64,000 nt of DNA from Algiphilus sp965216485 (GTDB lineage Bacteria > Pseudomonadota > Gammaproteobacteria > Nevskiales > Nevskiaceae): contig NZ_OZ244162.1 of the NCBI RefSeq assembly GCF_965216485.1, forward strand, positions 1,860,001 through 1,924,000, in the 5' to 3' direction. Within the stretch, counting starts at the first letter, position 1, and each line of letters opens with the position of its first letter. The notes below the pieces were generated by a model. That model ran no database searches and was not told the origin of the DNA. It saw only the letters and a program-made list of their open reading frames with translations. Below, piece by piece: positions 1-9,426 of the stretch. Position numbers and translations under genes: made by a program.

Positions 1-1
1 G

Positions 2-1645
2 CCGGAGCCGGAAGAGGCCGTTCTGGCGCAGGCACAGGATGACAAGGCGCTGAAGCGTCACTTTGTCGAGCAGGCGGCCGCTCGCGGCGAGCGGCCCAAG
101 CCGGTCGAGATCGACCGTGCCGTAGCGCGCGTGCTGGCCGACCGCGAGATCCGCAATGCCATCGACACCATGGAAGCCGCAGGTGCGATCGTGGACTACC
201 GCGCCGTGGATGCCCGCGATGCCGAGGCTGTGCAGGCGCTGGTCGACGATGTCTACCAGCGGTATGGACGCATCGATGCCGTCATCCACGGGGCAGGCGT
301 GATCGAGGACAAGCTGCTGGCCGACAAGTCCGCGGAGTCCTTCGAGCGTGTCTTCTCCACCAAGGTCGATGGCGCCGTGGCGCTGGCTGACGCGATCAAG
401 CCCGATGGTTTGAAGCTGCTCGTCTTTTTCACCTCGGTCGCTGGTCGTTATGGCAATCGTGGCCAGGGCGACTATGCCGCTGCCAACGAGGCGCTGAATC
501 GCATGGCATGGCGGTTGTCTCGCGCCTGGCCAGAGACACGCGTGGTTTCCCTCAACTGGGGACCGTGGGATGCCGGCATGGCGACGGAGGCCGTCAAGAA
601 AAGCTTCCGCGAGCGCGGCATCATCCCAATCCCGTTGCGCGGTGGTTGTGAGTATTTCCTCCAGGAGGTGGCCTGCGGGCCGCGGCACGAGGTGGAGGTG
701 GTCATCGGCGAGGGGCCCTGGCAGCAGATGGAAGGCGGTCAGGATGCCGGTACGAAGGCGCAGGATGCCGCCACACCGCCGCTGATTCGCAGCGATCTGC
801 AGATCGGCGCCGGTGGGGCCTTGCAACTGGAGCAGGCCTTCTCGGTGGAGCGTGACCCCTGGCTGCGTGATCATCAGCTCGACGGTGAGCCGGTGCTACC
901 TGCCGCTGGGGCCGCCGAATGGATGGCGCAGATGGCCGAGGCCGGCTGGCCCGGCTGGGAAGTGGCCGAGTTGCAGGACGTGCGCGTGCTCTCGGGAGTG
1001 CGGCTTGCTGGCCATTCCGCTCGTCAGTTGCGGTTGCGCGCGCGTGCCTCAAGCCATTCGGATGCCGGCGGTCAGATCGTCAAGTTGGAGATCATGGACC
1101 CGGCCGAAAAGGGACGGATCTGCTATCGAGCGTCGGCGCGCATCGTGGAACGTCTGGAACGCGCCCCATCTGCCAGCGTGGAGGCTCTCAGCGGCAGTAC
1201 GCAAGCGCTCGCGGCCAAGGATGCCTATGGTCAATTCCTGTTCCATGGCGACTGCTTCCAGCTACTGAAGGACAGTCTGCGGGTGAACGCTGCCGGCATT
1301 GATGCGGAGGTGATTCCAAGCAGCCCGATGCAGTTCGGTCTCGGTGAAGGGCAGTGGCTGCTCGACCCGGGACTGCTGGACGTGATTCCGCAGCTCGCCA
1401 TTGTCTGGTCGCGCACCCAGCATGACACCACGGCCTTGCCGTCACGGCTGGGGGTGGTGCGTCGCTATTCCGGAGGTGACCTGTCGCGCCCGCTCACCAT
1501 TCGTTGGCGCGCGCGCCAGGGTTCCACGGCCGATCACGTGCACTACGACGCCTGGGTGGTGGATGCCACCGGCCATGTGGTGTTGTCGGTCGAGGATGCG
1601 GAAGGCACGGCGTCACGCGCTTTGAACCGGTTGGCTGGCGCCTGA
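2..1645 (+). CDS. Multidomain polyketide/PUFA-like synthase, C-terminal part (KR - dehydratase), 5' truncated
   Basis: The frame is open from the left window edge, so the true start lies upstream. The first ~240 visible residues are a ketoreductase domain of the PfaA/enediyne-PKS kind. A DREIR element is followed by the Rossmann half that reads VIHGAG, and the SDR triad is present: Lys in STKVDG (~360), Ser in TSVAG (~435) and Tyr/Asn in DYAAANE (~472). After it, about 800-1640, comes a double-hotdog dehydratase with the N-hotdog motif HQLDGEPVLP (catalytic His near nt 868) and a C-hotdog Asp in LLDPGLLD (~1372). The domain would reduce and dehydrate the ACP-bound beta-ketoacyl chain in the cytoplasm. 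The stop is one base before the next synthase start, so the two are surely one operon. No KS, AT or ACP is visible in this fragment; they may lie upstream. Family call is secure; product is unknown. Confidence 0.88.
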   Translation, partial: PEPEEAVLAQAQDDKALKRHFVEQAAARGERPKPVEIDRAVARVLADREIRNAIDTMEAAGAIVDYRAVDARDAEAVQALVDDVYQRYGRIDAVIHGAGVIEDKLLADKSAESFERVFSTKVDGAVALADAIKPDGLKLLVFFTSVAGRYGNRGQGDYAAANEALNRMAWRLSRAWPETRVVSLNWGPWDAGMATEAVKKSFRERGIIPIPLRGGCEYFLQEVACGPRHEVEVVIGEGPWQQMEGGQDAGTKAQDAATPPLIRSDLQIGAGGALQLEQAFSVERDPWLRDHQLDGEPVLPAAGAAEWMAQMAEAGWPGWEVAELQDVRVLSGVRLAGHSARQLRLRARASSHSDAGGQIVKLEIMDPAEKGRICYRASARIVERLERAPSASVEALSGSTQALAAKDAYGQFLFHGDCFQLLKDSLRVNAAGIDAEVIPSSPMQFGLGEGQWLLDPGLLDVIPQLAIVWSRTQHDTTALPSRLGVVRRYSGGDLSRPLTIRWRARQGSTADHVHYDAWVVDATGHVVLSVEDAEGTASRALNRLAGA

Positions 1646-1646
1646 T

Positions 1647-4600
1647 ATGGCAGCAACAGCGGGTGACATTGCCATCGTTGGCATGTCCGGCTGCTATGCC
1701 GGCGCTGGGGACGTTCGGACCTTCTGGCAGAACATTCTGGACAAGGTCGACGCCGTCGGTGCAGCCGATGCGGAGTGGACCGGGCCCTATCTCGACCCTG
1801 AAACATCGCGCAACGATCGCATCTATACCAATCAGGGGGGCTTTCTCCACGATCTGGCGAAGTTTGACCCGGCCGAGCACGGCATCATGCCGTCGTCCAT
1901 CGATGGGGGGGAGCCGGACCACTACCTGGCGTTGAAGCTCGCCACGGATGCTCTGGCGGACGCCGGTTATCGTCGCGGTGGCTACGACCCGGAACGCGCG
2001 GGTGTGATCCTTGGGCGGGGCACCTATATCAATCGTGGCTACACCACGCTGATGCAGCACGGCATGGTGGTGGATCAGACGCTGGACGCATTGCGTGCCG
2101 CGCGCCCGGATCTTGGCAACGACGAAATCGAGCGCGTGCGCGACGCGCTCAAGGCGCAGCTTCCTGCCTTCAATGCGGAAATGGCGCCGGGTCTGGTACC
2201 CAATGTGACCACGGGCATGATCGCCAACCGGCTCGATCTGATGGGCCCGAACTACATCATTGATGCCGCCTGTGCTTCATCGCTGATTTCGGTGGAACTG
2301 GCAGCGCGTGAGCTGCTTTCAGGGCGCTGCAGCATGGTGCTGGCGGGTGGCGTACAAGCCCACACGCCACCCCAGTTGTTCATGATCTTCTGTCAGATCA
2401 ATGCCTTGAGCCGCGGGCGCATTCGGCCCTTTTCCTCCGAGGCGGGGGGGACGCTGCTCGGCGAAGGTGCTGGCATGCTGGTGCTCAAGCGCCTGGCCGA
2501 CGCTGAGGCTGATGGCGATCGAATCTATGCCGTCGTCAAAGGCATCGGGACTTCCAGCGATGGCCGCGCCAAGGGCCTGCTGGCACCGCGCTTTGAAGGT
2601 GAAGTGCTGGCGCTCAAGCGGGCCTATGCCTCCGCAGGCATCGATCCCGAGTCGGTGGGGCTCGTCGAGGCGCACGGAACCGGCATCAAGCTGGGTGACC
2701 AGACCGAGGTGGCTTCCCTGTCCGAGGTCTACGGCGCGCGCACCGCCAAGGCGCCGCGCGTGGCGCTGGGCTCGGTCAAGTCGATGATCTCGCACTGTAT
2801 CCCGGCCGCGGGCAGCGCGGCACTGATCAAGGCGACCCTGGCTCTGCACCACAAGGTGCTGCCACCCACGCTGTGCGATGAAGTGAACCCGGAGCTGCAC
2901 CTCGAGCGGACGCCCTTCTTCATCAACAATGAAACACGACCCTGGGTGCATGGCCAGGCGGCCCCTCGTCGCGCCGGGGTCAACGCCTTTGGTTTCGGCG
3001 GTATCAATGCGCATGTGGTGCTCGAGGAGTATCAGCCACAGGCCAAGTCCTCTGCGGTCAGTGTTCCCGCTGCGTCCCAGTGGCACGGCTTCGGAAGCGA
3101 ACTTCTGGTCTTCGCTGCGGAGGATGCTGATGCCTTGGTGGCGGTCGTCGATGCCGCGATCCAACGACTGGAGGCGCAGCCGGCGCCTTCACTGGGCGGG
3201 CTTGCCAAGACCCTGGCGGAGCGCGCCGAGGCGGCAGTCGCTGCCGGTGCCACGACACGCCTCGCGCTGGTGGCAGCCGACGCGACGGATGCCATCAAGC
3301 AAATTGGCAAGGCCCGTGAGCGAATCGCCGAAGGCAAGACCGACTTCCGCACACGCACCGGTCTGAGCGCTGGCAGTGGCGCAGTGCCGGGGCGCGTGGC
3401 TTTCATCTTTCCAGGAGAGGGCGCGCAGTATCCGGGCATGCTGGCGGATCTGGCGGTGGCCTATCCGCAGGTCCGGTCCTGGTTTGATTTCCTGGACCGC
3501 ACCTTCGCCGATGTGCGCGACTACCGCCCCAGCGAGGCGATTCTGCCGCCGCCCAACGGGCTGGACGCCGACCAGCGCGCGGAGTTGGAGCGTCCCTTGT
3601 TCGAGATGGACCTCGCCTCCGAATCGGTGTTCACGGCCAGTCAGGCGCTGTTCGGGCTGCTGCGTCAGGCAGGCGTGGTGCCCGAGATCATGGTCGGGCA
3701 TTCCACCGGAGAGAACAGTGCATTGGTCGCCTCGAACACGATGCGCGCCCAGGACATGGAAACACTGGGGCGAATCGCACATGACCTCAATGTCATCTAC
3801 CGCGAGCTTGAGGCCGAGGGCCGGATCCACACCGGCAGCTTGCTGACAGTCGGTGCGCTGGATGCCCAGGCGCGTGAGCAGGCGCTCGGCGATTTGGCTG
3901 ATCGCCTCACGCTGGCCATGGACAATTGTCCGAATCAGGCGGTGTATTTCGGCGCGGCTGAGGATGTCAGTGCCGCGCACGAGCGTTTGACCGCTGCCGG
4001 CGGCATCTGTGCCGAGCTGCCTTTCGGGCGGGCTTATCACACGCCCTATTTCGAGCCGGTGGCGCAGGCATTCCGTCAGTTCTATGCCAATGTCGACATG
4101 CAGGTGGGCGAGGCCGAACTCTATAGCTGCAGCACGGTGGCGCCATTCCCGAAGGAGCCTGATGCCATCCGCGATACCGCCTGCGGCCAGTGGGCACGGC
4201 CGGTGCGCTTTGTTGAAACCGTGGAGCGGCTGTACGACGACGGCGTGCGCGTGTTCGTGGAAGTGGGGCCGAGCGCCAATCTGTCGGCCTTTGTCGGGGA
4301 TATCCTGCGCGGTCGCGATGACATCGTCTCGATCGCGACCAACAGTCGTCGCCAACCCGATGTGAAGCATTTCCACAGTGCGATGGCACAGCTGTGGGCG
4401 GTGGGATGCCCGATGACGCCATCGGCACTGTTCGCGCATCGCGATCTAGCGGAGGTGACGCTGGAAGTGCCCGAGGCAGCGCGACGGCCGGTCATGCACC
4501 TGAACCTGCATTTGCCGGCGATGCGCTTCAGCCCCGAGCTGCTGCCGGCGCCCCCGCTCGCTGAAGCCGCAGCGGCTCCAGCGCAGAAGTCCACACCAGA

Positions 4601-6614
4601 AGCCGCTGCGCATTCGGGGCCAGCCGCCGAGTCGCCCTCCGAGCATCAGCAGGACGCCGGAGCGACGGCCAGCGCGCCGTCTGCGGCGATGCAGGGCCCG
4701 TCGCAGATTCCGACGCAGACCGCGACGCCCGCGCCGGCCGCAGCAGGCAGCGACCCCCGTGCGGCATGGGTACAGAGCCATTTCGCACTCATGCAGGATT
4801 TCCTCGCGCAGCAGCAGCGCGTATGGGCTGCGGCCTCCGGCGCCGCTCCGGCGACGCCACAGCAGGGGGCAGGGGCGTCAGAGGGATCGGCGAGCGCCAG
4901 TGCCTTCCCCTTGCTGGGCGAGGTCGAGGAGACGCCAGACGGTCTGGAAATCCGGCGCGTCTATACGCTGGAGCAGGATTGCTTTCTGCAGGACCACACC
5001 ATTGGAGGCCGGCCATCGCGACTGGACAGCGAACTGCGTCCGGTTCCGGTGGTTCCGTTCACCTTCTCCATGGAGATTCTTGCGGAGGCCGCCGCGCGTC
5101 TGATGGGAACCGAGCGTGTTTTTGCTGGTATGGACAGCGCCCGTGGCCATCGTTGGCTTTCACTGGACGACGGCACATTGCCAGTGCGTATCACGGTCCA
5201 GCGCGAAAGTGCCGATACCGTTTCCGGGCGCATCTTCCTCGATCGGGGCGACAGCCTGTTGCCTACCGGTCTTCTGGTCTTCGAAGGCGTGGTGCGCTTC
5301 GCAGCCACGCTGCCGCGGGCACCGGAGCCACTGGCATGGGGCGATGGCCTATCGAAGGACGCAGTCAACAACCCCGAAGGGCAGCTCTATGAGCACGGGA
5401 TGTTCCATGGCCCGCGCCTTCAGGGAGTGAAGCGCATCCTGCGCTGGTCGGACGACGCCATCGATGCGGAGCTGGAGGTGCTGCCAACCCACAATTACTG
5501 TGCACACACCCAATCGCCCCGCTTCCAGTTTGATGCGGCACTCCTCGATGCGGCCGGACAGTTGGCAGGCTACTGGTTGACCGAGAAATATACGTGGGGA
5601 TTCAACTGCTTCCCGTTCAAGCTGGACCGTTTCCGGGTCTATACGCAAACGCCCCCCGTGGGAACGCGCGTGTTCTGTCGCGGCCGTTTGGCGATGACCA
5701 GTGATCATGTGCTGTCGGCGGCCTTTGATCTGGTGCTGCCGGATGGCACCGTGCTGGCGCGGGCCGAGGGCTGGGAAGATCGCAAATTCTCGGTCCCCGA
5801 GCATCTGTACGCCTATCGTCTTGAGCCGACGGCGCGTTTTCTTTCTTCGACATCGGCTATGGCGGTTCCGGAGGGTTGGGTCCTTCGCTATGTCCCCGCG
5901 TTTGAGCCGCAGTTTCTCGAAGAAGGTGGCGGCATCTGGAAGAATATGCTGGCGCACATGGCGCTGAATCGGGCCGAGCGCACGCAGTACAACGCCCTTC
6001 CCGCCAAAGGGCGCCGACGCGAGGAATGGCTGCTCGGCCGCATCGCCGCGAAGGAAGCCGCTCGCGCATGGATTGCAGAGCACTACGGACTTGCACTGGC
6101 CAATGCCGATATCGAGATCTGCAAAGATGCGAATGGAGCGCCCTATGCAGTCAGTCCGCATCTGGATGGCCGCCTGCCGCCCGCGATCAGTCTGGCGCAT
6201 TCGCGCGGCCACGCCGTGGGATGTGCGGCGCCTCCTGGCATGTGCCCCGGTGTGGATTACCAGCGAACCGAAGGCGTGGATCTGAAGGACGTGGCGAAGG
6301 GCGCGCTTTCCGAGCAGGATCTTGTCCTGGCGGGAGGAGCCACCGACGCGACCGTCCTCGCACTCTGGACCGCGAAGGAAGCCACCTCGAAGGCCCTGCA
6401 TACCGGTATGCTCGGGCGCCCGCTCGACTGGAAGGTCAAGCGCGCAGCGCTGGACGCGCAGGGCAATGGCAGTGTCGACATCGTCCATGGGGCGCAGACG
6501 GTGTCGGTGCTTCTGGCCCGCGTCGAGGCCCAGGCAATGATGGCGTTGGCCGCCACGACCGATTCTCCCGACATGACTGCGCAGACGACGGCATCCGTCG
6601 CCTTGCAGTCATGA
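1647..6614 (+). CDS. Iterative type I PKS / PUFA-like synthase: KS-AT-DH-PPTase
   Basis: 1655 residues. KS at 1-440 has Cys209 in DAACASS, His343 in EAHGTG and His383 in an unusual SMISHCIPAAG (normally SNIGHxxAAAG). AT at ~570-900 has Ser686 in GHSTGE and His798 in YHTPYF. A 130-residue Ala/Pro/Gln-rich linker (~980-1110) ends in an amphipathic helix. A dehydratase-like double hotdog follows, with His1117 in HTIGG and Asp1301 in LLDAAGQ. The last ~200 residues are a 4'-phosphopantetheinyl transferase domain with Asp1537 in GVDYQRTE and W1574-x2-KEA at 1577-1579. This layout recalls enediyne PKSE (KS-AT-ACP-KR-DH-PPTase) and Pfa synthases. Here the KR sits on the preceding protein and no ACP with a DSL-type serine is seen inside the chain; a free ACP lies 1.6 kb downstream. 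The ATG is one base after the previous stop. The PPTase domain probably activates the cluster's own ACP. Confidence 0.9.
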   Translation: MAATAGDIAIVGMSGCYAGAGDVRTFWQNILDKVDAVGAADAEWTGPYLDPETSRNDRIYTNQGGFLHDLAKFDPAEHGIMPSSIDGGEPDHYLALKLATDALADAGYRRGGYDPERAGVILGRGTYINRGYTTLMQHGMVVDQTLDALRAARPDLGNDEIERVRDALKAQLPAFNAEMAPGLVPNVTTGMIANRLDLMGPNYIIDAACASSLISVELAARELLSGRCSMVLAGGVQAHTPPQLFMIFCQINALSRGRIRPFSSEAGGTLLGEGAGMLVLKRLADAEADGDRIYAVVKGIGTSSDGRAKGLLAPRFEGEVLALKRAYASAGIDPESVGLVEAHGTGIKLGDQTEVASLSEVYGARTAKAPRVALGSVKSMISHCIPAAGSAALIKATLALHHKVLPPTLCDEVNPELHLERTPFFINNETRPWVHGQAAPRRAGVNAFGFGGINAHVVLEEYQPQAKSSAVSVPAASQWHGFGSELLVFAAEDADALVAVVDAAIQRLEAQPAPSLGGLAKTLAERAEAAVAAGATTRLALVAADATDAIKQIGKARERIAEGKTDFRTRTGLSAGSGAVPGRVAFIFPGEGAQYPGMLADLAVAYPQVRSWFDFLDRTFADVRDYRPSEAILPPPNGLDADQRAELERPLFEMDLASESVFTASQALFGLLRQAGVVPEIMVGHSTGENSALVASNTMRAQDMETLGRIAHDLNVIYRELEAEGRIHTGSLLTVGALDAQAREQALGDLADRLTLAMDNCPNQAVYFGAAEDVSAAHERLTAAGGICAELPFGRAYHTPYFEPVAQAFRQFYANVDMQVGEAELYSCSTVAPFPKEPDAIRDTACGQWARPVRFVETVERLYDDGVRVFVEVGPSANLSAFVGDILRGRDDIVSIATNSRRQPDVKHFHSAMAQLWAVGCPMTPSALFAHRDLAEVTLEVPEAARRPVMHLNLHLPAMRFSPELLPAPPLAEAAAAPAQKSTPEAAAHSGPAAESPSEHQQDAGATASAPSAAMQGPSQIPTQTATPAPAAAGSDPRAAWVQSHFALMQDFLAQQQRVWAAASGAAPATPQQGAGASEGSASASAFPLLGEVEETPDGLEIRRVYTLEQDCFLQDHTIGGRPSRLDSELRPVPVVPFTFSMEILAEAAARLMGTERVFAGMDSARGHRWLSLDDGTLPVRITVQRESADTVSGRIFLDRGDSLLPTGLLVFEGVVRFAATLPRAPEPLAWGDGLSKDAVNNPEGQLYEHGMFHGPRLQGVKRILRWSDDAIDAELEVLPTHNYCAHTQSPRFQFDAALLDAAGQLAGYWLTEKYTWGFNCFPFKLDRFRVYTQTPPVGTRVFCRGRLAMTSDHVLSAAFDLVLPDGTVLARAEGWEDRKFSVPEHLYAYRLEPTARFLSSTSAMAVPEGWVLRYVPAFEPQFLEEGGGIWKNMLAHMALNRAERTQYNALPAKGRRREEWLLGRIAAKEAARAWIAEHYGLALANADIEICKDANGAPYAVSPHLDGRLPPAISLAHSRGHAVGCAAPPGMCPGVDYQRTEGVDLKDVAKGALSEQDLVLAGGATDATVLALWTAKEATSKALHTGMLGRPLDWKVKRAALDAQGNGSVDIVHGAQTVSVLLARVEAQAMMALAATTDSPDMTAQTTASVALQS

Positions 6615-6646
6615 ACATGTACTCCCGCTAAAGCAGACTGCCCGTA

Positions 6647-8251
6647 ATGAGCAAGACTTCAACGCTATTCATTGGACTCGACGGCTGTACCTTCACGGTG
6701 CTCGATCACCTGACGAGCGAACAGCCCGGTGTGGGCGTGGTGATGCCCTTCATGAAGCGCCTGATGGAGGAAGGCACGCGCGCCAAGCTGCGCAGTACGC
6801 CGAACCCGCTGACGCCGCCGGCCTGGACCACGATGCAGACGGGGCGCGGCCCCGGCGTGCACGGCGTCTTCGACTTCATTCGTTCCGAGGACAAGGGCGG
6901 CGAGGTCTACTGGACGCTGTATGACAGCCGCGATATCGACGCTGAAACCATCTGGCAGATTGCATCCCGCCAGGGCAAGAAGGTGGCCTGCCTGAACTTT
7001 CCGCTGTCGGCACCCCCGCCCGAGCACATCAATGGCTGCAGTGTGCCGGGCTTCATTCCGGCCAAGCATATGCGCCGCAACACGCATCCGCGGGAGCTGT
7101 TCGAACGCATGAAGCAGGACATCCCCGGTTTCGACCCGAAGGAACTGGCCTGGGATTTCGAATCCGAGAAGCAGGCATTGGAAGCCCTCGACGAGGATTC
7201 CACCGAGAACTGGGTGCGCTACCACCTGCCGCGCGAGGAGCAGTGGTATCGCGTGGCCGATTATGTGCTGCGCAACGAGCAGCCCGATCTGCTGGCGGTG
7301 ATGTTCGATGGCGTCGACAAGATCCAGCATCAGGCCTGGGAGTTTCTCGACCCGGCATTGATCCCGGAAAATCCCACGCCGTGGGAGCAGCGCATGCGCG
7401 ATGTCTGCGTCGAGTACTTCCGCAAGCTCGATGGCTTCATCGAGAGTCTGGTAGAAACCGCCGGACCCGAGGCGCGCGTCTTCTTCTGCTCGGACCACGG
7501 CTTCACGGCCCAGTTCGAGCAGCTGCGCATTAACACCTATCTCGGTGATCTGGGCTACCTGACCTGGGCCGAGTCGGATGGATCGGAGCAGGCCCTGCGG
7601 CGTGAGGCCTCCGATTTCGCCAATCTGGATTGGGACAAGACGCTGGCCTACTGCCGTACACCGAGCTCCAACGGTGTACACATTCGTGTGGCGGAAAAGG
7701 AAGGCGATCCAGGCATCCAGCCGGAGGAGTACGACGCTTTCCGCGACAAGCTCATCGAGGATCTCAAGGCGCTGCGTAATGAGGACGGAGAGCCGGTCAT
7801 CGTGGATGTGCTCAAGCGCGAGGACTGGTTCCCGGGGCCATACATGAAATACGCGGCGGACCTGACGCTGGTGCTGCGCGACCACGGCTTCGTCTCGATC
7901 CGTCATCGCGAGCCGGCCGTCATCAAGCGCGAACGCCCGGCGGGCACGCATCACCCGGACGGCATCCTGATGGCCTATGGCCAGGGGATCGCGGCGCGGG
8001 GCATGAGCCCGCGTCGACAGATTGCCGACGTCCCCTGCATGCTGCTGCACAGCCTGGGATTGCCGGTGCCGGAGGATCTGGAAGGCAAGGTGCCGAAACC
8101 TTTCTATGATCGTGAATGGCTCGCCAGTCACCCGATCATCATTGGCGCGCCCACGGCTGCCGCCGCCGGCCAGCGCGACATCGAGGAAATGGATGACAAC
8201 GAGAAGCAGCAAATCATCGAGCAGCTGCAAATGCTCGGATACATGGAGTAA
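6647..8251 (+). CDS. Alkaline-phosphatase-superfamily type I phosphodiesterase / phosphohydrolase
   Basis: 534 residues without a signal peptide, so probably cytoplasmic. The superfamily metal and nucleophile motifs are all visible: Asp12 in GLDGC, a TPPAWTTMQTG segment (~57-67) carrying the likely Thr nucleophile followed by HGVFDF, a FDGVDKIQH segment (~222-230), the metal site SDHGF (~282) and a late His in GTHHPDG (~430). Relatives hydrolyse or transfer phosphate or phosphodiester groups; the substrate here cannot be read. It lies 32 bases after the synthase and just before the ACP, so a role on an ACP-bound or released product, or on the phosphopantetheine arm, is conceivable (inference). 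No convincing ribosome binding site precedes the ATG, which suggests translation depends on operon context. Confidence 0.8.
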   Translation: MSKTSTLFIGLDGCTFTVLDHLTSEQPGVGVVMPFMKRLMEEGTRAKLRSTPNPLTPPAWTTMQTGRGPGVHGVFDFIRSEDKGGEVYWTLYDSRDIDAETIWQIASRQGKKVACLNFPLSAPPPEHINGCSVPGFIPAKHMRRNTHPRELFERMKQDIPGFDPKELAWDFESEKQALEALDEDSTENWVRYHLPREEQWYRVADYVLRNEQPDLLAVMFDGVDKIQHQAWEFLDPALIPENPTPWEQRMRDVCVEYFRKLDGFIESLVETAGPEARVFFCSDHGFTAQFEQLRINTYLGDLGYLTWAESDGSEQALRREASDFANLDWDKTLAYCRTPSSNGVHIRVAEKEGDPGIQPEEYDAFRDKLIEDLKALRNEDGEPVIVDVLKREDWFPGPYMKYAADLTLVLRDHGFVSIRHREPAVIKRERPAGTHHPDGILMAYGQGIAARGMSPRRQIADVPCMLLHSLGLPVPEDLEGKVPKPFYDREWLASHPIIIGAPTAAAAGQRDIEEMDDNEKQQIIEQLQMLGYME

Positions 8252-8260
8252 GGCTTGACC

Positions 8261-8563
8261 ATGACGAATGCAGCCCAAGCGGAAATACCGCCAGAAGCCA
8301 TCCTGGCGCGATTGAAGGATGTACTCGAAGACTTCATCGAGGACTGGGACACCGAACTTGAGGCCCCCATCGGGCGCGACACCAAGTTGCTGGAGGATCT
8401 GGGCTTCGAGTCGATCGACATCATCCAGCTGGTGGTCGCCATCGAAGAAGCCTTCGGCAAGCGCAAATTGCCCTTCGAGCAGGTCCTGATGCACGAGGGC
8501 CGCTACGTAGATGATCTCTCGGTGGGCCAGATCGCGGACTTCCTGCACGAGCAGTTCGCATGA
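8261..8563 (+). CDS. Discrete acyl carrier protein
   Basis: About 100 acidic residues with the four-helix ACP pattern. The phosphopantetheine attachment site is Ser51 in LGFESIDII, a variant of the usual DSL motif that is also seen in stand-alone PKS/FAS carrier proteins. I start at ATG 8261 because TAAGG at 8249-8253 gives a suitable ribosome binding site; a TTG two codons earlier (8255) is in frame. The neighbouring synthases show no carrier domain in the visible sequence, so this protein probably carries their growing chain and is the natural target of the PPTase domain encoded upstream. Its TGA overlaps the next start (ATGA), so ACP and hydrolase are translationally coupled. Confidence 0.9.
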   Translation: MTNAAQAEIPPEAILARLKDVLEDFIEDWDTELEAPIGRDTKLLEDLGFESIDIIQLVVAIEEAFGKRKLPFEQVLMHEGRYVDDLSVGQIADFLHEQFA

Positions 8564-9426
8564 GCTTCGTGCAGGCCGGGGATACCCGGCTTGCAGTCCA
8601 GCAGTTGGGCGAGGGGCCCGACGTGGTTCTGGTGCACGGACTGGCCACCAACCGCGCCTTCTGGTACGCGAATCTGGCGCAGAGCCTGCGTGCGCGGTAC
8701 CGGGTCACGCTGTTCGACCTGCGCGGTCATGGCTACTCCGACATGCCCGCCAGTGGCTACAGCGCCGACGATATGGCCAAGGACCTGGAGGCCGTGATTG
8801 ACGATCTTGGCCTGGATCCGCTGGCGGTGGTGGCGCATAGCTATGGTGGTTCGGTTGCGCTGGAGCACGCCGTGATGGCGCAGCGACCGCCGCAGGCGCT
8901 GGTGCTGATGGATGCCCGCATCAATCGACTGCAGCCGCAGCAGTGGCTGGCCGATGCGCCTTATCTCACCGCCTTCGAGGACGAGGTGGCCCGCGCCGAT
9001 GGCCGCGACTGGGATCAGGAAAGCCAGATTGGCTTTGCCTTTCTGGAGGCCATGGCCCGACTTCGGGTCGCCGGCTTCGAGGCGCGTCAGCGCGATCCTT
9101 TCACTCCCTTTGCCGATGGCAAGGGCGGCAAGCGCGGCGCGAAGGCCTTCTGCCGCCTGCTGGATGAGACCACGGCACGCGAGGACTTCCTACGCCTCGG
9201 CGCGGATCGCGATGCGCTGCAAACGCTCGATATTCCGGTGCAGCTGCTTTACGGTGCACATTCGCGCAACCTGCCGAGTGCGCAAGCGCTTGTGAAATGT
9301 CTGCCCAACGCGCAGCTGCATACGATCCCGGACGCGGGGCATTTCTTCCCGCTGAGCCATGCTGCGGTGGTCGCGCAATGGGTCGGAGACTTTCTGGAAC
9401 AACAACGCACGGAGACAACGGTTTGA
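8560..9426 (+). CDS. Alpha/beta hydrolase, possible product-releasing thioesterase
   Basis: 288 residues, alpha/beta-hydrolase fold. Visible are the oxyanion-hole element LVHGLA (~25), the strand-turn LRGHGYSD (~55), nucleophile Ser94 in AHSYGG and His261 in AGHFFPLSH. The usual acid position after strand 7 reads GAHS rather than a clear Asp, so the triad acid may sit elsewhere. There is no signal peptide, so the protein is cytoplasmic. The start overlaps the ACP stop by four bases, the arrangement expected for an enzyme that works on ACP-bound chains. A thioesterase role is an inference from this linkage; a generic esterase is the alternative. Confidence 0.82.
   Translation: MSFVQAGDTRLAVQQLGEGPDVVLVHGLATNRAFWYANLAQSLRARYRVTLFDLRGHGYSDMPASGYSADDMAKDLEAVIDDLGLDPLAVVAHSYGGSVALEHAVMAQRPPQALVLMDARINRLQPQQWLADAPYLTAFEDEVARADGRDWDQESQIGFAFLEAMARLRVAGFEARQRDPFTPFADGKGGKRGAKAFCRLLDETTAREDFLRLGADRDALQTLDIPVQLLYGAHSRNLPSAQALVKCLPNAQLHTIPDAGHFFPLSHAAVVAQWVGDFLEQQRTETTV

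Noticed and set aside
6665..8548. 627-codon open frame on the - strand under the phosphodiesterase and ACP genes
   Set aside because: Antisense shadow of two genes with clear motifs; no recognisable family.
9297..9422. Upstream extension of the LpqC-like gene into the hydrolase
   Set aside because: It would remove the lipoprotein signal from the N-terminus and overlap the previous gene by 130 bases; TTG 9423 has a ribosome binding site and a TTGA junction.
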